Shown one piece after another: positions 10,001-17,204 of a stretch of 64,000 nt of DNA. The position numbers and the translations under genes are program-made. The first letter of the stretch is position 1, and the number at the start of each line of letters is the position of its first letter. The stretch is from Paenibacillus monticola (GTDB taxonomy: Bacteria > Bacillota > Bacilli > Paenibacillales > Paenibacillaceae), in NCBI RefSeq assembly GCF_009664975.1, contig NZ_WJXB01000001.1, positions 682,001 to 746,000 of the forward strand, in the 5' to 3' direction. The notes below the pieces were generated by a model. The model saw only the letters and a list, made by a program, of their open reading frames with translations. It made no database searches and was not told the origin of the DNA.

Positions 10001-10203
10001 ATCAGTGCATTTGGGTAGAACTCCCATTGCCCATCTAGAGTAATGATCCGTTTCTCATTCAGCCCGCCATGCCGTAAATCCAACACGCCCTTGACCGAGT
10101 GAGTGTGGATAGGAAGAGGATGAATGCTTGTCCAAAAGATACGGAAGCTAGTAAGACCTAGCAGAAAGAGCAGGATAATTAGGAACAGTTTTTTATTTGT
10201 CAT
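7096..10203 (-). CDS. 7TM hybrid sensor histidine kinase with two transmitter modules
   Basis: A 1035-residue membrane kinase. An N-terminal anchor is followed by an extracellular jelly-roll sensor of the 7TMR-DISMED2 kind (about 40-200, LDGQWEFYPN, YIQVPGNW). Seven membrane segments follow (about 205-410), then HisKA with SHELRNPLHG (His near 440) and its HATPase (GIGLGLSICKQLV). A receiver domain (about 698-815, LLISDVMMPLMSGYE) comes next. Last is a second, LytS-type transmitter with QIQPHFLFNTLNS, QPLVENAVRHG and DNGKGM (about 820-1025). It probably phosphorylates the regulator encoded just downstream. The ATG start has only a weak ribosome site. The sensed ligand is unknown. Confidence 0.9.
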   Translation of the reverse strand: MTNKKLFLIILLFLLGLTSFRIFWTSIHPLPIHTHSVKGVLDLRHGGLNEKRIITLDGQWEFYPNALITSSAGQAGSNTLERTYIQVPGNWKAALSNDKQSAYGYASYRLRILTDKKEQSYGMIISGIQASSNLFVNGRVLGNSGTPAGREEQYSAQDIPYSVSFTTDKSELELIIHVANYDNKSTGGIIKPLMFGTEAAINKERLFTVSMQFMVCIVLMLHGLYAVILYLISPRQKVLLYFSLMVICATISILSDDDKLLLVWLPMSLEISVKLILLAYMGTFIFMLQLAQHLLFQKETFHSVRNLSILCGILSFLIIVVPTDIFLFQTLRILYILILFSLSVDVFLLILRSFKNKEDGAVFLLLAATSIISSGLWGIFKNISPLGNTFYPFDLIIAFLGFATFWFKRYFWNAKQTTELTESLQRAIKQKDDFLANTSHELRNPLHGIINIAETILDSEKNSLKEKNVSNLELLISVGRRMSLLLNDLLDLSQLRESNIQLQLGNVRIQSLASGVLDMLKFMTDGKPIRLSMDIQDSFPSVIGDEKRIIQILFNLLQNAVKYTREGTVTIHADVQQQTARIHIMDTGIGMDEETQHRIFKPYEQGDSSLTAMGGGIGLGLSICKQLVELHGGTLSVSSTLGEGSIFTFTLSVSDSSFATVEEGHAFEDPSTAIIHNMLITSSAQTATTVTRNTATVRRPKILAVDDDPVNLKILSGILTTDEYEITTVTSGREAIMKLDAEQWDLLISDVMMPLMSGYELTRLVRERFSMAELPILLLTARSQPEDIYAGFLSGTNDYVSKPVNALELKIRVRSLTDLKQAVKDQLRVEAAYLQAQIQPHFLFNTLNSISALASIDTERMSDMIDAFSAYLRLSFDFLNAEPMIPIERELELVRAYLYIEKERFDGRLEITWDLEDNIHFQLPPLTIQPLVENAVRHGILNRAKGGTVHIAVKLSGEDAEVSITDNGKGMNEEKVAMLLSQSNTDRGIGMLNTHKRLMQVYGKGLHIQSKIEHGTVVSFVIPAESHKHKQRRLN

Positions 10204-10389
10204 AATAATTAAGGTTATTTCGACGAATTATGTCGTTTTTCCTTCTATAGTCGAATGTTCCTGATATAAGATGTAAATAAGATAGTTATCGGTGGCTATT
10301 TAAGAATTATATATAATTATTCAGGTGGGTTGCAGGGGATTCCGATTAACTGGCGTCTAACTTTATGTAGCTTGGAGGAGGGGAGAAAA

Positions 10390-10932
10390 CTGGAAGAGGC
10401 GGAGTTGATTGCCGCTGTGCTAAGCGGTCAGCATCAGGCTTTTGGGCCTTTGGTGACGCGTTATCAGGGCATGGTGTATAGAGTATGCATTAAGATTACA
10501 GGAGAAGCCGAGTCGGCCAAGGACATGGCCCAGGAGGTTTTTATTAAAGCTTATAAAGCCCTCCCCTCTTTCCGGGGGCAATCCTCTTTCTCCACCTGGC
10601 TTTATCGGATTGCTTATCGAACCTGTCTGGACTGGAAACGGGCCAATGACAGGGAATGGAAGCACCGCAGCACGGCAGATTATACAGAGAATGATTGGGT
10701 AACGTCGCAAACGCCTGAACATGTGGTACTTCGTAAAGAAGCATCCGCTGAACTTGGGGAGAATCTAAACAGCCTTGCCGAACCGTACCGGTCGGTCGTG
10801 CAACTGTACTATTTTCAGCGGCATTCCTATCAGGAAATTGCCGAGCAAAAGGGTATTTCAGTCAAAACCGTTGAATCACAGCTATATCGCGCCAGACAGA
10901 TGATGCGTGGGAAAGGGGAGGAATGGCGATGA
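10390..10932 (+). CDS. ECF-type RNA polymerase sigma factor
   Basis: A small sigma-70-family factor of about 180 residues. Region 2 is the stretch from YQGMVYRVC to WLYRIAYRTCLDWKR, and region 4 is YQEIAEQKGISVKTVESQLYRAR. The most natural start is the CTG at 10390, giving LEEAELIAAVLSG, because GGAGGAGGGG at 10374-10383 sits at ribosome-site distance and no ATG, GTG or TTG is well placed. An upstream in-frame TTG at 10330 would add an atypical 20-residue leader lying over the ribosome site. It overlaps the anti-sigma gene by ATGA, so the two are translationally coupled. It probably reads its own operon promoter in response to envelope stress, which is inferred. Confidence 0.88.
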   Translation: MEEAELIAAVLSGQHQAFGPLVTRYQGMVYRVCIKITGEAESAKDMAQEVFIKAYKALPSFRGQSSFSTWLYRIAYRTCLDWKRANDREWKHRSTADYTENDWVTSQTPEHVVLRKEASAELGENLNSLAEPYRSVVQLYYFQRHSYQEIAEQKGISVKTVESQLYRARQMMRGKGEEWR

Positions 10933-11378
10933 ATTGTGCAACAGTGAAAGAATGGATGCCACATTATATCGAAGGTTTGCTGTCTCCTGAGATGGAGCAG
11001 AGTATCCGACTGCACATAGAATCCTGTCTCAACTGTGCTCAGTGGCTGGAGGAAGCCCGTGAACTGTCAGCTTTATGGGTGGAAATGGATTCTAATCAGG
11101 ATCAATTGGAACTTATGGACTTTCCCGATCTGACGGCTGGTGTTATGGCACAAATTGATCTGCTGGAGAATGGGCGGAGAGAACGGGCCGTTAAAGCGAC
11201 GATGGCAAGACGCCGTTCCGCCCCCAGAACCTCATGGATACACTATGGCGTTGCGGCTTGTCTGACCTTTTTGTTAATGCAGTTTGGTGTGTTTGAGCAT
11301 TTGGCTTATGGGATTACGGAAATCAACGGTCATATGTCGAGTTCGGTCACTGCGTTATTTGGTCCTCAAGGGAAATAA
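10929..11378 (+). CDS. anti-sigma factor with zinc-binding ZAS motif and one membrane span
   Basis: A 149-residue protein. The N-terminal cytosolic zf-HC2 domain carries the HxxxCxxC motif (HIESCLNC). One transmembrane helix follows near residue 100 (GVAACLTFLLMQFGVF), then a short external tail. Such proteins hold an ECF sigma factor at the membrane until a signal releases it. The second ATG (10929) is preferred because GGGGAGGA ends seven bases before it and it forms an ATGA overlap with the sigma stop codon; an ATG at 10923 is too close to that site. Confidence 0.88.
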   Translation: MNCATVKEWMPHYIEGLLSPEMEQSIRLHIESCLNCAQWLEEARELSALWVEMDSNQDQLELMDFPDLTAGVMAQIDLLENGRRERAVKATMARRRSAPRTSWIHYGVAACLTFLLMQFGVFEHLAYGITEINGHMSSSVTALFGPQGK

Positions 11379-11398
11379 AGGAGATATTCAAAATAGAT

Positions 11399-11481
11399 AA
11401 GCAGATGCTCACAAAACTAAGTGTATGCTTTCGAAGTAGTTTTGTACGAAGTAAATCAGTGAAGCAAATGCTCACAAAACT
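11399..11481. repeat. intergenic 20-base direct repeat pair with an inverted copy
   Basis: AAGCAGATGCTCACAAAACT at 11399-11418 recurs at 11462-11481 with one change, period 63. Between them AGTTTTGT (11438-11445) is the inverse of the repeat end. The second copy abuts the ribosome site of the next gene. It resembles a dispersed intergenic repeat or a duplicated regulatory element; other genome copies cannot be seen here. Confidence 0.6.
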
Positions 11482-11497
11482 TTTAGGAGGGTATTTT

Positions 11498-11995
11498 ATG
11501 ATCAAGAAGAAGCGCTGGCTTACCTTTATGCTGGCTATGATGCCAGGCGTGGGACATTTGTACTTAGGTTTCAAAAAGCAGGGGATGCAGTTTATGATCG
11601 GGGCATTTGTGTGTATTATTTTTATTCCTTCCATGCCCATGGTCTTTCCATTTGCGCTGGCCGCTCTGTGGTTCTATCAATTGTTTGATGCGCTGCAAAA
11701 AGCGACCTGGATGAAATTATCTGCGGAGGAGCATGAGCGGATGATGTTTCATCCGGATAATTTCGGAGCGCCTTGGAGTATGGATTTGCATTCGATTCCA
11801 GGCTATCCGCATGATGAGGTGAATCCGGCTTGGGTGGGCATCGGCTGTGTCGTAGCTGGCTTTTTGCTGCTGCTAATTACGGCTTTCCCAACACTGTGGA
11901 GAATGCTCACTGAGATCAATATTGGAACCATCCTGCTGTCATTAGCTTTAATCGGATATGGGCTGAGGATGCTGAAGAATAATTCGAGAGTATAG
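11498..11995 (+). CDS. membrane protein of unknown function, TM2-like
   Basis: A 165-residue protein with a basic N-terminus (MIKKKRW). Two hydrophobic helices are connected by a short turn (MPGVGHLYLGFKKQG, like the TM2/DUF5683 glycine turn), followed by a hydrophilic middle and two more helices near the C-terminus. The start is the ATG after TTTTAGGAGG; in-frame upstream codons read through the intergenic repeat. It lies in the sigma/anti-sigma operon 18 bases before the DUF4097 gene, so it is probably part of the same envelope response. Confidence 0.75.
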   Translation: MIKKKRWLTFMLAMMPGVGHLYLGFKKQGMQFMIGAFVCIIFIPSMPMVFPFALAALWFYQLFDALQKATWMKLSAEEHERMMFHPDNFGAPWSMDLHSIPGYPHDEVNPAWVGIGCVVAGFLLLLITAFPTLWRMLTEINIGTILLSLALIGYGLRMLKNNSRV

Positions 11996-12013
11996 GGAAA
12001 TGGGGAATTCGCC

Positions 12014-13108
12014 ATGGGGAGATGGAAAATCGGGAGTTTTACTGCGGCATTAGGCTGTATTGCTCTGGGAATTATTGTTGGGCTTGCCCAATATGATGTA
12101 GTAACTTACGCAGCACTGGGCTATTTATGGCCCGCACTTCTTATCCTGTTTGGTTTGGAAATGTTAATCAGACTCTTTATTAAATCGGATGTCAAAAGCC
12201 GCGTGAGTGGCTGGGCCGTCCTTCTAATCATCTTGTTAGTTGCAGCAAGCGGAGCACAGTCGGTTTTGTTAGGAGATAGCTCACTGAGTTCTTTGTTTAA
12301 TAATAAACAGCTTGCCCCCCTTAGCGGAACCGTAGAGGTGAAAGCGACTATTAAGACAGTGAAGATTGTACTCCCTAACGGAAAAGTTAAGGTAGACGGT
12401 GTTGACGGAAGCACATTGAAGTATGAAGGGAGCTTGCTCGTTTCCGGCAGTTCCGAAAGCGAAGCTGCAAGCACACTGGAGAAAAAATGGAAGGTTACGA
12501 CGGATGGAGATACGCTGGTCATGGAGCTGAATGAGGAGTCAAACTGGCTCTCAAATCTTCAGTTTGGATTCAATAGTAAAAATCCTTTCCTGAATGTCAC
12601 GGTGCCCAGCAATCTGACTGTGGAGGTAGAAACCAGTGATGGTTCAATAGAAGCCCAAAGTCTGAAATCAGGTATAGAGGCTGATACTTCCAATGGAGTC
12701 TTGGATATTCATGATATTGCCGGTGGTGTGGAGGCGCATTCCAGCAACGGCACTATTACGGTGCAAAATATTCAAGGAGAGGTAGAACTGGTCAGCTCAA
12801 ACGGAGCGGTTACACTGAGTAATATCGATGGCTCCTTGTCAGCCAAGAGCAGCAATGGCAAAATCAGTATCAATTCAGCAGTGACTGGTGACTGGAAATG
12901 CACCACAAGCAATGGCAAGATTGTGATTGAATTGCCGGCAGTAAGTGATGCCAAAATCACAGCGGATACGAGTAATGGCTCGCTGAATGGCAATCTGCCC
13001 TGGGACCGTGAGGGTGATAGTCATGGGACAGCGCAGCTTGGCAGCGGCACTCATTCGATTGACCTGTCCACAAGCAATGGAAGCGTGACAGTGGACACTG
13101 CAAAGTAA
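12014..13108 (+). CDS. membrane protein with C-terminal DUF4097 beta-helix domain
   Basis: A 364-residue protein. Two or three N-terminal membrane helices (AALGCIALGIIVGLAQY, YLWPALLILFGLEML, AVLLIILLVAASG) resemble LiaI/LiaF-type proteins. The external part has repeats of about 18-20 residues built on the motif SSNG or TSNG (DTSNGVLDI, HSSNGTITV, SSNGAVTL, KSSNGKISI, TSNGKIVI, DTSNGSLNG), the right-handed beta-helix of DUF4097. It is last in the ECF sigma operon; a perfect hairpin at 13131-13176 follows. A role in envelope-stress sensing or adaptation is inferred from the company it keeps. Confidence 0.85.
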   Translation: MGRWKIGSFTAALGCIALGIIVGLAQYDVVTYAALGYLWPALLILFGLEMLIRLFIKSDVKSRVSGWAVLLIILLVAASGAQSVLLGDSSLSSLFNNKQLAPLSGTVEVKATIKTVKIVLPNGKVKVDGVDGSTLKYEGSLLVSGSSESEAASTLEKKWKVTTDGDTLVMELNEESNWLSNLQFGFNSKNPFLNVTVPSNLTVEVETSDGSIEAQSLKSGIEADTSNGVLDIHDIAGGVEAHSSNGTITVQNIQGEVELVSSNGAVTLSNIDGSLSAKSSNGKISINSAVTGDWKCTTSNGKIVIELPAVSDAKITADTSNGSLNGNLPWDREGDSHGTAQLGSGTHSIDLSTSNGSVTVDTAK

Positions 13109-13130
13109 TAAGTTCTTCTATTTAGACAAA

Positions 13131-13180
13131 GGGGAGCGTTGGCACAGCATGATTCACAGCTGTGCCAACGCTCCCCTGAT
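13131..13180. terminator. bidirectional terminator, 18-bp perfect stem
   Basis: The arms at 13131-13148 and 13159-13176 (GGGGAGCGTTGGCACAGC and its exact complement) enclose a 10-base loop. T- and A-rich flanks lie on both sides, between the convergent DUF4097 gene and aldo/keto reductase gene. Confidence 0.85.
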
Positions 13181-13194
13181 TTATTATTTAGAAT

Positions 13195-14175
13195 CTACCA
13201 GGCATAGGCTTTTGGGGCTTCTCCGCCTGGACCAGGGAATATTTCATCAAGACGCTTCATCACCGATTCGTCCAGTACAATCTCAAGGCTGCGCAGAGCA
13301 CTTTCGAATTGCTCTTGTGTACGCGGTCCGATAATCGGTGCGGTTACAGCAGGGTTGGCCAGCAGCCAGGCCAGGGCGATATTATCCTGCGGCTCTCCAA
13401 GCTCCATACTTAAAGCTGCGAAGGCCTCAAGCTGGCTCTTGTATTGCTCTACACGCTCTGAGTTTCCACCGCTGCGGCTACCCTCGATTTTCATGAGTGC
13501 ATTACGGCCAAGAAGTCCTCCATCAAGTGGACTCCATGGAATAATACCCAGTCCGAGACTCTTGGAGGCGGGCAATACTTCCAGTTCAGGCAGACGACAG
13601 GTTAGGCTATATTTATGCTGTTCCGATACCAAGCCAAGGAAACCACGCGCTTTAGCTTCTTGCTGTGCTATTGCGATATCCCATCCCGCAAAATTACTGG
13701 AACCGACATAACCGATCTTGCCTTGGTTCACAGCCAGCTCGAAAGCGCCCCACAGTTCGTCCCAAGGGACAGAACGGTCTACATGGTGCATCTGGTAGAG
13801 TTCTATGTGATCCGTCTGCAGCCGCTGTAGCGATCCCTCTAAATGGCGGCGGATAATGTAGGAGGAAAGACCACCTTCATCATTAGGACCGTCAATCGTG
13901 TCGCTCATGGCACCATAAACTTTGGTGGCCAATACGACTTTTTCCCGCCGTCCGCCGCCCTGTTTAAACCAGCGGCCAATAATGGTTTCTGTAAGTCCGG
14001 AATTTTTGCCCCAGCCATAAATGTTAGCGGTATCAAAAAAGTTGATTCCGGCATCCAGCGCAGCATCCATAATACGGAACGCTTCTTTCTCATCTGTAAT
14101 TGGACCAAAATTCATCGTTCCCAGACAAAGACGGCTAACCTTCAGACCGGATTTGCCAAGTTTAGCGTATTGCAC
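13195..14175 (-). CDS. aldo/keto reductase
   Basis: A 326-residue NADPH-dependent oxidoreductase of the AKR fold, YghZ/PdxI-like group. The catalytic tetrad is visible: Asp and Tyr in FFDTANIYGWG, Lys in VLATKVYG and His in LYQMHHVD. The C-terminal cofactor segment is AVTAPIIGPRTQEQFESAL. It starts at GTG 14175 with AAGGAG upstream. The substrate is not evident. It stands alone, convergent with the ECF operon and divergent from leuB. Confidence 0.92.
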   Translation of the reverse strand: MQYAKLGKSGLKVSRLCLGTMNFGPITDEKEAFRIMDAALDAGINFFDTANIYGWGKNSGLTETIIGRWFKQGGGRREKVVLATKVYGAMSDTIDGPNDEGGLSSYIIRRHLEGSLQRLQTDHIELYQMHHVDRSVPWDELWGAFELAVNQGKIGYVGSSNFAGWDIAIAQQEAKARGFLGLVSEQHKYSLTCRLPELEVLPASKSLGLGIIPWSPLDGGLLGRNALMKIEGSRSGGNSERVEQYKSQLEAFAALSMELGEPQDNIALAWLLANPAVTAPIIGPRTQEQFESALRSLEIVLDESVMKRLDEIFPGPGGEAPKAYAW

Positions 14176-14289
14176 TTCGCAATCACTCCTTTAATGGATT
14201 TAAAATTAGGGGAAATATAACAACTACTTATTAATTGTAACGATCTTGAGAGGCAAGGGCAAATAGCAGTTACTTCTTACTTATAGGCT

Positions 14290-14318
14290 TTGACTATCAG
14301 CTCCATAGAATCTATATC
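14290..14318 (+). promoter_or_regulatory. candidate sigma-A promoter of leuB
   Basis: TTGACT (14290-14295) and TATATC (14313-14318) are separated by 17 bases, about 85 bases before the leuB start. No T-box-like leader is apparent in between. The match is moderate and unconfirmed. Confidence 0.4.
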
Positions 14319-14403
14319 TTTGTCCTTTGTTCCCCGTTATGATACAACAATATACAGAAGAACTATGTCTGCATAAGCGCAGAACACTTGAGGAGTGACT
14401 TGA

Positions 14404-15486
14404 ATGAGTGAAGTTAAAAAAATCGCCGTAATTGCTGGAGACGGCATCGGACCGGAAGTAGTAGCTGAGGCGGAAAAAGTATTGAAGGTAACCGAAGAAA
14501 TATTCGGCTATGTCTTTGAAACAGAGCATGCGCTATTTGGTGGAATTGCCATTGATGAGAGAGGAACACCGCTGCCGAAAGATACATTAGAAATCTGTCG
14601 CAGTGCTGATGCAGTTCTACTTGGGGCCGTTGGTGGGCCTAAATGGGATAACAATCCAAAGGAACTGCGGCCGGAGACAGGCCTGCTGGGTATTCGTAAA
14701 GCACTTGGCCTGTTCTCTAACCTGCGTCCTGCAGTGGTGTTCGATTGCTTGAAGGATGCTTCGACGTTAAAGCCTGAAGTTCTGGAAGGTACAGATCTTA
14801 TGGTTGTGCGTGAACTGACAGGCGGGATCTACTTCGGTGAGAAGCTGCGTCGTCAAGGCGAGTTCGGAGAGGAAGCAGTGGATACCTGCGTATATAACGT
14901 AATGGAAGTGGAGCGCATCGTCCGCCAGGCATTTGAAATTGCCGGCAAACGCCGCAAGAAACTGGCTAGTGTGGATAAAGCAAACGTTCTGGAAACTTCA
15001 CGTTTGTGGCGTGAGGTTGTGAATAAGCTAGCTCCTGAATACCCGGATGTAGAGGTGGAGCATATCTTGGTAGACAACTGTGCAATGCAGCTATTGCGTC
15101 GCCCCTCTAGCTTTGATGTTATTGTAACTGAGAATATGTTCGGAGATATCCTGAGCGACGAGGCTGCCATGCTGACAGGATCTATCGGAATGCTTGCTTC
15201 GGCATCAATGGGCGAGGGCAGTTACGGTCTCTTCGAGCCGGTTCATGGCTCCGCACCTGACATTGCAGGACAAGGTCTTGCGAATCCAATCGCAACTATA
15301 TTGTCCGTGGCACTGATGTTCCGTATGACCTTCGGTTATGAGGATGCAGCTGCTGCGATTGAAGCTGCCGTGGCAGAGGTGCTGGATGCAGGCCACCGTA
15401 CAAGTGATATCGCTGTAGACAAGAGTAAAGCAATAAGCACAACAGAAATGGGCGATCTAATTGTTGCGGCTATTCGCAAAGCATAG
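14404..15486 (+). CDS. leuB: 3-isopropylmalate dehydrogenase
   Basis: A 360-residue NAD-dependent decarboxylating dehydrogenase of leucine synthesis, the third step of the pathway. Family marks are [13 protein letters not shown] at the N-terminus, [37 protein letters not shown] and the [12 protein letters not shown] loop. The ATG follows GAGGAG. Its own promoter-like sequence and the 12.5-kb distance from leuA suggest separate transcription from ilvC-leuA. Confidence 0.96.
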   Translation: MSEVKKIAVIAGDGIGPEVVAEAEKVLKVTEEIFGYVFETEHALFGGIAIDERGTPLPKDTLEICRSADAVLLGAVGGPKWDNNPKELRPETGLLGIRKALGLFSNLRPAVVFDCLKDASTLKPEVLEGTDLMVVRELTGGIYFGEKLRRQGEFGEEAVDTCVYNVMEVERIVRQAFEIAGKRRKKLASVDKANVLETSRLWREVVNKLAPEYPDVEVEHILVDNCAMQLLRRPSSFDVIVTENMFGDILSDEAAMLTGSIGMLASASMGEGSYGLFEPVHGSAPDIAGQGLANPIATILSVALMFRMTFGYEDAAAAIEAAVAEVLDAGHRTSDIAVDKSKAISTTEMGDLIVAAIRKA

Positions 15487-15557
15487 TAATCGTAACCCAT
15501 CTTAGACAGCTTTAAGGTAACGCAGAAAAAAGAAAAATGTCACAAAAGATTACTTAT

Positions 15558-15572
15558 TTATAATAATTATAA
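15558..15572. promoter_or_regulatory. PerR box
   Basis: The 15 bases TTATAATAATTATAA match the published Bacillus PerR consensus (TTATAATNATTATAA) at every position. They lie inside a longer 13-bp-arm palindrome (15549-15581), 20 bases upstream of the -35 element of the peroxiredoxin promoter. PerR would repress here and release on metal-catalysed oxidation by peroxide. Confidence 0.85.
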
Positions 15573-15591
15573 ATAAGTAATGAATATAATC

Positions 15592-15620
15592 TTGACTTTG
15601 ATTTTGTACGATGATAACAT
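15592..15620 (+). promoter_or_regulatory. sigma-A promoter of the peroxiredoxin gene
   Basis: TTGACT (15592-15597), a 17-base spacer and TAACAT (15615-15620) lie just downstream of the PerR box and 91 bases before the ATG. The rest of the 15487-15710 gap holds no gene. Confidence 0.6.
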
Positions 15621-15710
15621 TTGGTTATAGCAAAAAGACATTAGCTAAACCATAATATCAAGAAAAGCGATTGATTGTTTTTCTTACATAATCAAAGGAG
15701 GATTTAAGCA

Positions 15711-16250
15711 ATGGCAGAACGTTTAGTAGGTAAACCGGCTCCGGACTTTACATTGGAAACAGTATCGGGAGACGGCAAGGATTTTGGTAAAGTAAGCTTG
15801 TCCGACTATCGCGGCAAATGGCTTGTATTCTTCTTTTATCCACTAGATTTCACTTTTGTATGCCCAACCGAAATTACAGCATTAAGTGACGCTGCAGCTG
15901 ATTTCACAGCACTTGATACAGAAATTCTCGGTGCCAGCATCGATTCGATCCATAGTCATAAGGCATGGCTCACCACACCAAAGGATTCTAATGGCCTTGG
16001 CCCAATTAATTTTCCTCTGGCTTCTGACATCACGAAGAAGGTTGCCAGTGACTATGGCATTCTAATTGAAGAAGAAGGTATCGCATTGCGCGGATTGTTC
16101 ATTATCGATCCTGAAGGCGAACTTAAATATCAAGTGGTGAACCATAATGATGTGGGCCGCAGCGTAGAAGAGACTCTTCGTGTTCTGCAAGCTTTACAAT
16201 CTGGTGGACTATGCGCCATGAACTGGAAACCAGGCGACAAAAATTTGTAA
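15711..16250 (+). CDS. 2-Cys peroxiredoxin (AhpC/TSA family)
   Basis: A 179-residue thiol peroxidase that reduces hydrogen peroxide and organic peroxides in the cytosol. The peroxidatic Cys51 lies in FTFVCPTE and the resolving Cys168 in GGLCAMNW, so it is a typical two-cysteine enzyme. The C-terminus ends soon after the resolving Cys. It has a perfect PerR box and good ribosome site (AAAGGAGG). No ahpF-type reductase is adjacent, so thioredoxin is a likely electron donor (inferred). Confidence 0.94.
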   Translation: MAERLVGKPAPDFTLETVSGDGKDFGKVSLSDYRGKWLVFFFYPLDFTFVCPTEITALSDAAADFTALDTEILGASIDSIHSHKAWLTTPKDSNGLGPINFPLASDITKKVASDYGILIEEEGIALRGLFIIDPEGELKYQVVNHNDVGRSVEETLRVLQALQSGGLCAMNWKPGDKNL

Positions 16251-16288
16251 ATTTTTGTCCGCAGATTTGATCTTTGAGATACTAATGA

Positions 16289-16330
16289 GAGCCTCCTTGC
16301 GGGAACATTGACCCGCCAAGGGGGCTTTTT
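16289..16330 (+). terminator. terminator after the peroxiredoxin gene
   Basis: AGCCTCCTTGCGGG pairs, with one bulge, with CCCGCCAAGGGGGCT, followed by TTTTTG. Confidence 0.8.
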
Positions 16331-16476
16331 GTAACAATACAATCCGGGTTTATGAGATTGTTGTTTGAAAATGGGCGTAAAGGTTAATCTATAGCTTCAA
16401 GGAGAGGAATCTCCAGTGACATAGTGTAATACAATAATAAGAAAACATTGGAATCAACCAAGGAGGGTGAACAAGC

Positions 16477-16884
16477 ATGAGCTTTTGCTGTGGAGCAAGT
16501 ATGGTAGGAACAAAGGGAACCCTTAAACATTATCGTACGCAAGTTCATAATGTTCCCCTGCTTTTTTGTCCGGTATGTCACCGGGTGGAGGTTCATTACA
16601 AGGTCGAAAATGAATATGAGATTCTCGCAGAATACGCTCATGGAGACGGAGTTACGGATGTAGATTTTCAAGACTATGTCTTGGAGGACGAAACGGCGAT
16701 CTTTGAGAATGTTATTAATGTCGAGAGTGAAGATCCGTTAACCATTGTGCGAAGCCAGATTGATATGGCGCTTGATTTGTTGGCAGTTGCGAAGCAGATC
16801 GGGGACACAAAATGGGAACGCGAACTGAAGAAAAGACTGGCTGTGATGAGCCAGCGTCGTCACCGGCTGCAACAGAAAGCTTAG
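16477..16884 (+). CDS. small zinc-ribbon protein of unknown function
   Basis: A 135-residue cytosolic protein. CC at residues 4-5 and a CPVC knuckle (LLFCPVCHRVEVHY) suggest a YgiT/MqsA-like zinc ribbon in the first 50 residues. The C-terminal 40 residues form a basic helical hairpin (LLAVAKQIGDTKWERELKKRL) resembling a UVR-type motif. AAGGAGGGTGA precedes the ATG by about nine bases, and a strong terminator follows. No toxin gene is next to it, so an antitoxin role is not supported. Confidence 0.75.
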   Translation: MSFCCGASMVGTKGTLKHYRTQVHNVPLLFCPVCHRVEVHYKVENEYEILAEYAHGDGVTDVDFQDYVLEDETAIFENVINVESEDPLTIVRSQIDMALDLLAVAKQIGDTKWERELKKRLAVMSQRRHRLQQKA

Positions 16885-16930
16885 GAGGATACTGATTATT
16901 CTCTATGCAGTGTCAGCACAATATTGTTCC

Positions 16931-16966
16931 ACAAAAAAGCCTTCGCATTTGCGAAGGCTTTTTTGT
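16931..16966. terminator. strong bidirectional terminator
   Basis: A perfect 16-bp stem (ACAAAAAAGCCTTCGC and its complement) has a 4-base loop, with A-run and T-run built into the arms. Confidence 0.9.
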
Positions 16967-17000
16967 GGATATGTTTTTTTATTCTATCTATGAAAATGGC

Positions 17001-17055
17001 TGATCCATAAAAAGACTCTTTTACAGTAAAATAATGAGTCTTAGGGATCATTTTT
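17001..17055 (+). terminator. second terminator-like hairpin upstream of the PAS kinase gene
   Basis: Nested arms TGATCC/GGATCA, AAGACTC/GAGTCTT and TTTTA/TAAAA are followed by TTTTTAT. The remainder of the 16967-17204 gap is AT-rich without a credible gene; a 12-base direct repeat GCGTCTTCGTCA lies at about 17169 and 17217. Confidence 0.6.
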
Positions 17056-17204
17056 ATCTATTTTTTAGCCATTCGACACTTTCTCTGATTGCGTTGTCTT
17101 CTTCACTTGGATATGATTGGAATATAGTTGAAACGGTTGGATAATAGTAGCGATTACCGAATGTTCTGGCGTCTTCGTCATATACTCAAATACATAGTAA
17201 TTTG

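Noticed and set aside
14176..14403. T-box leader before leuB
   Set aside because: No specifier-loop layout, T-box core sequence or terminator/antiterminator pair was seen; only a promoter-like pair.
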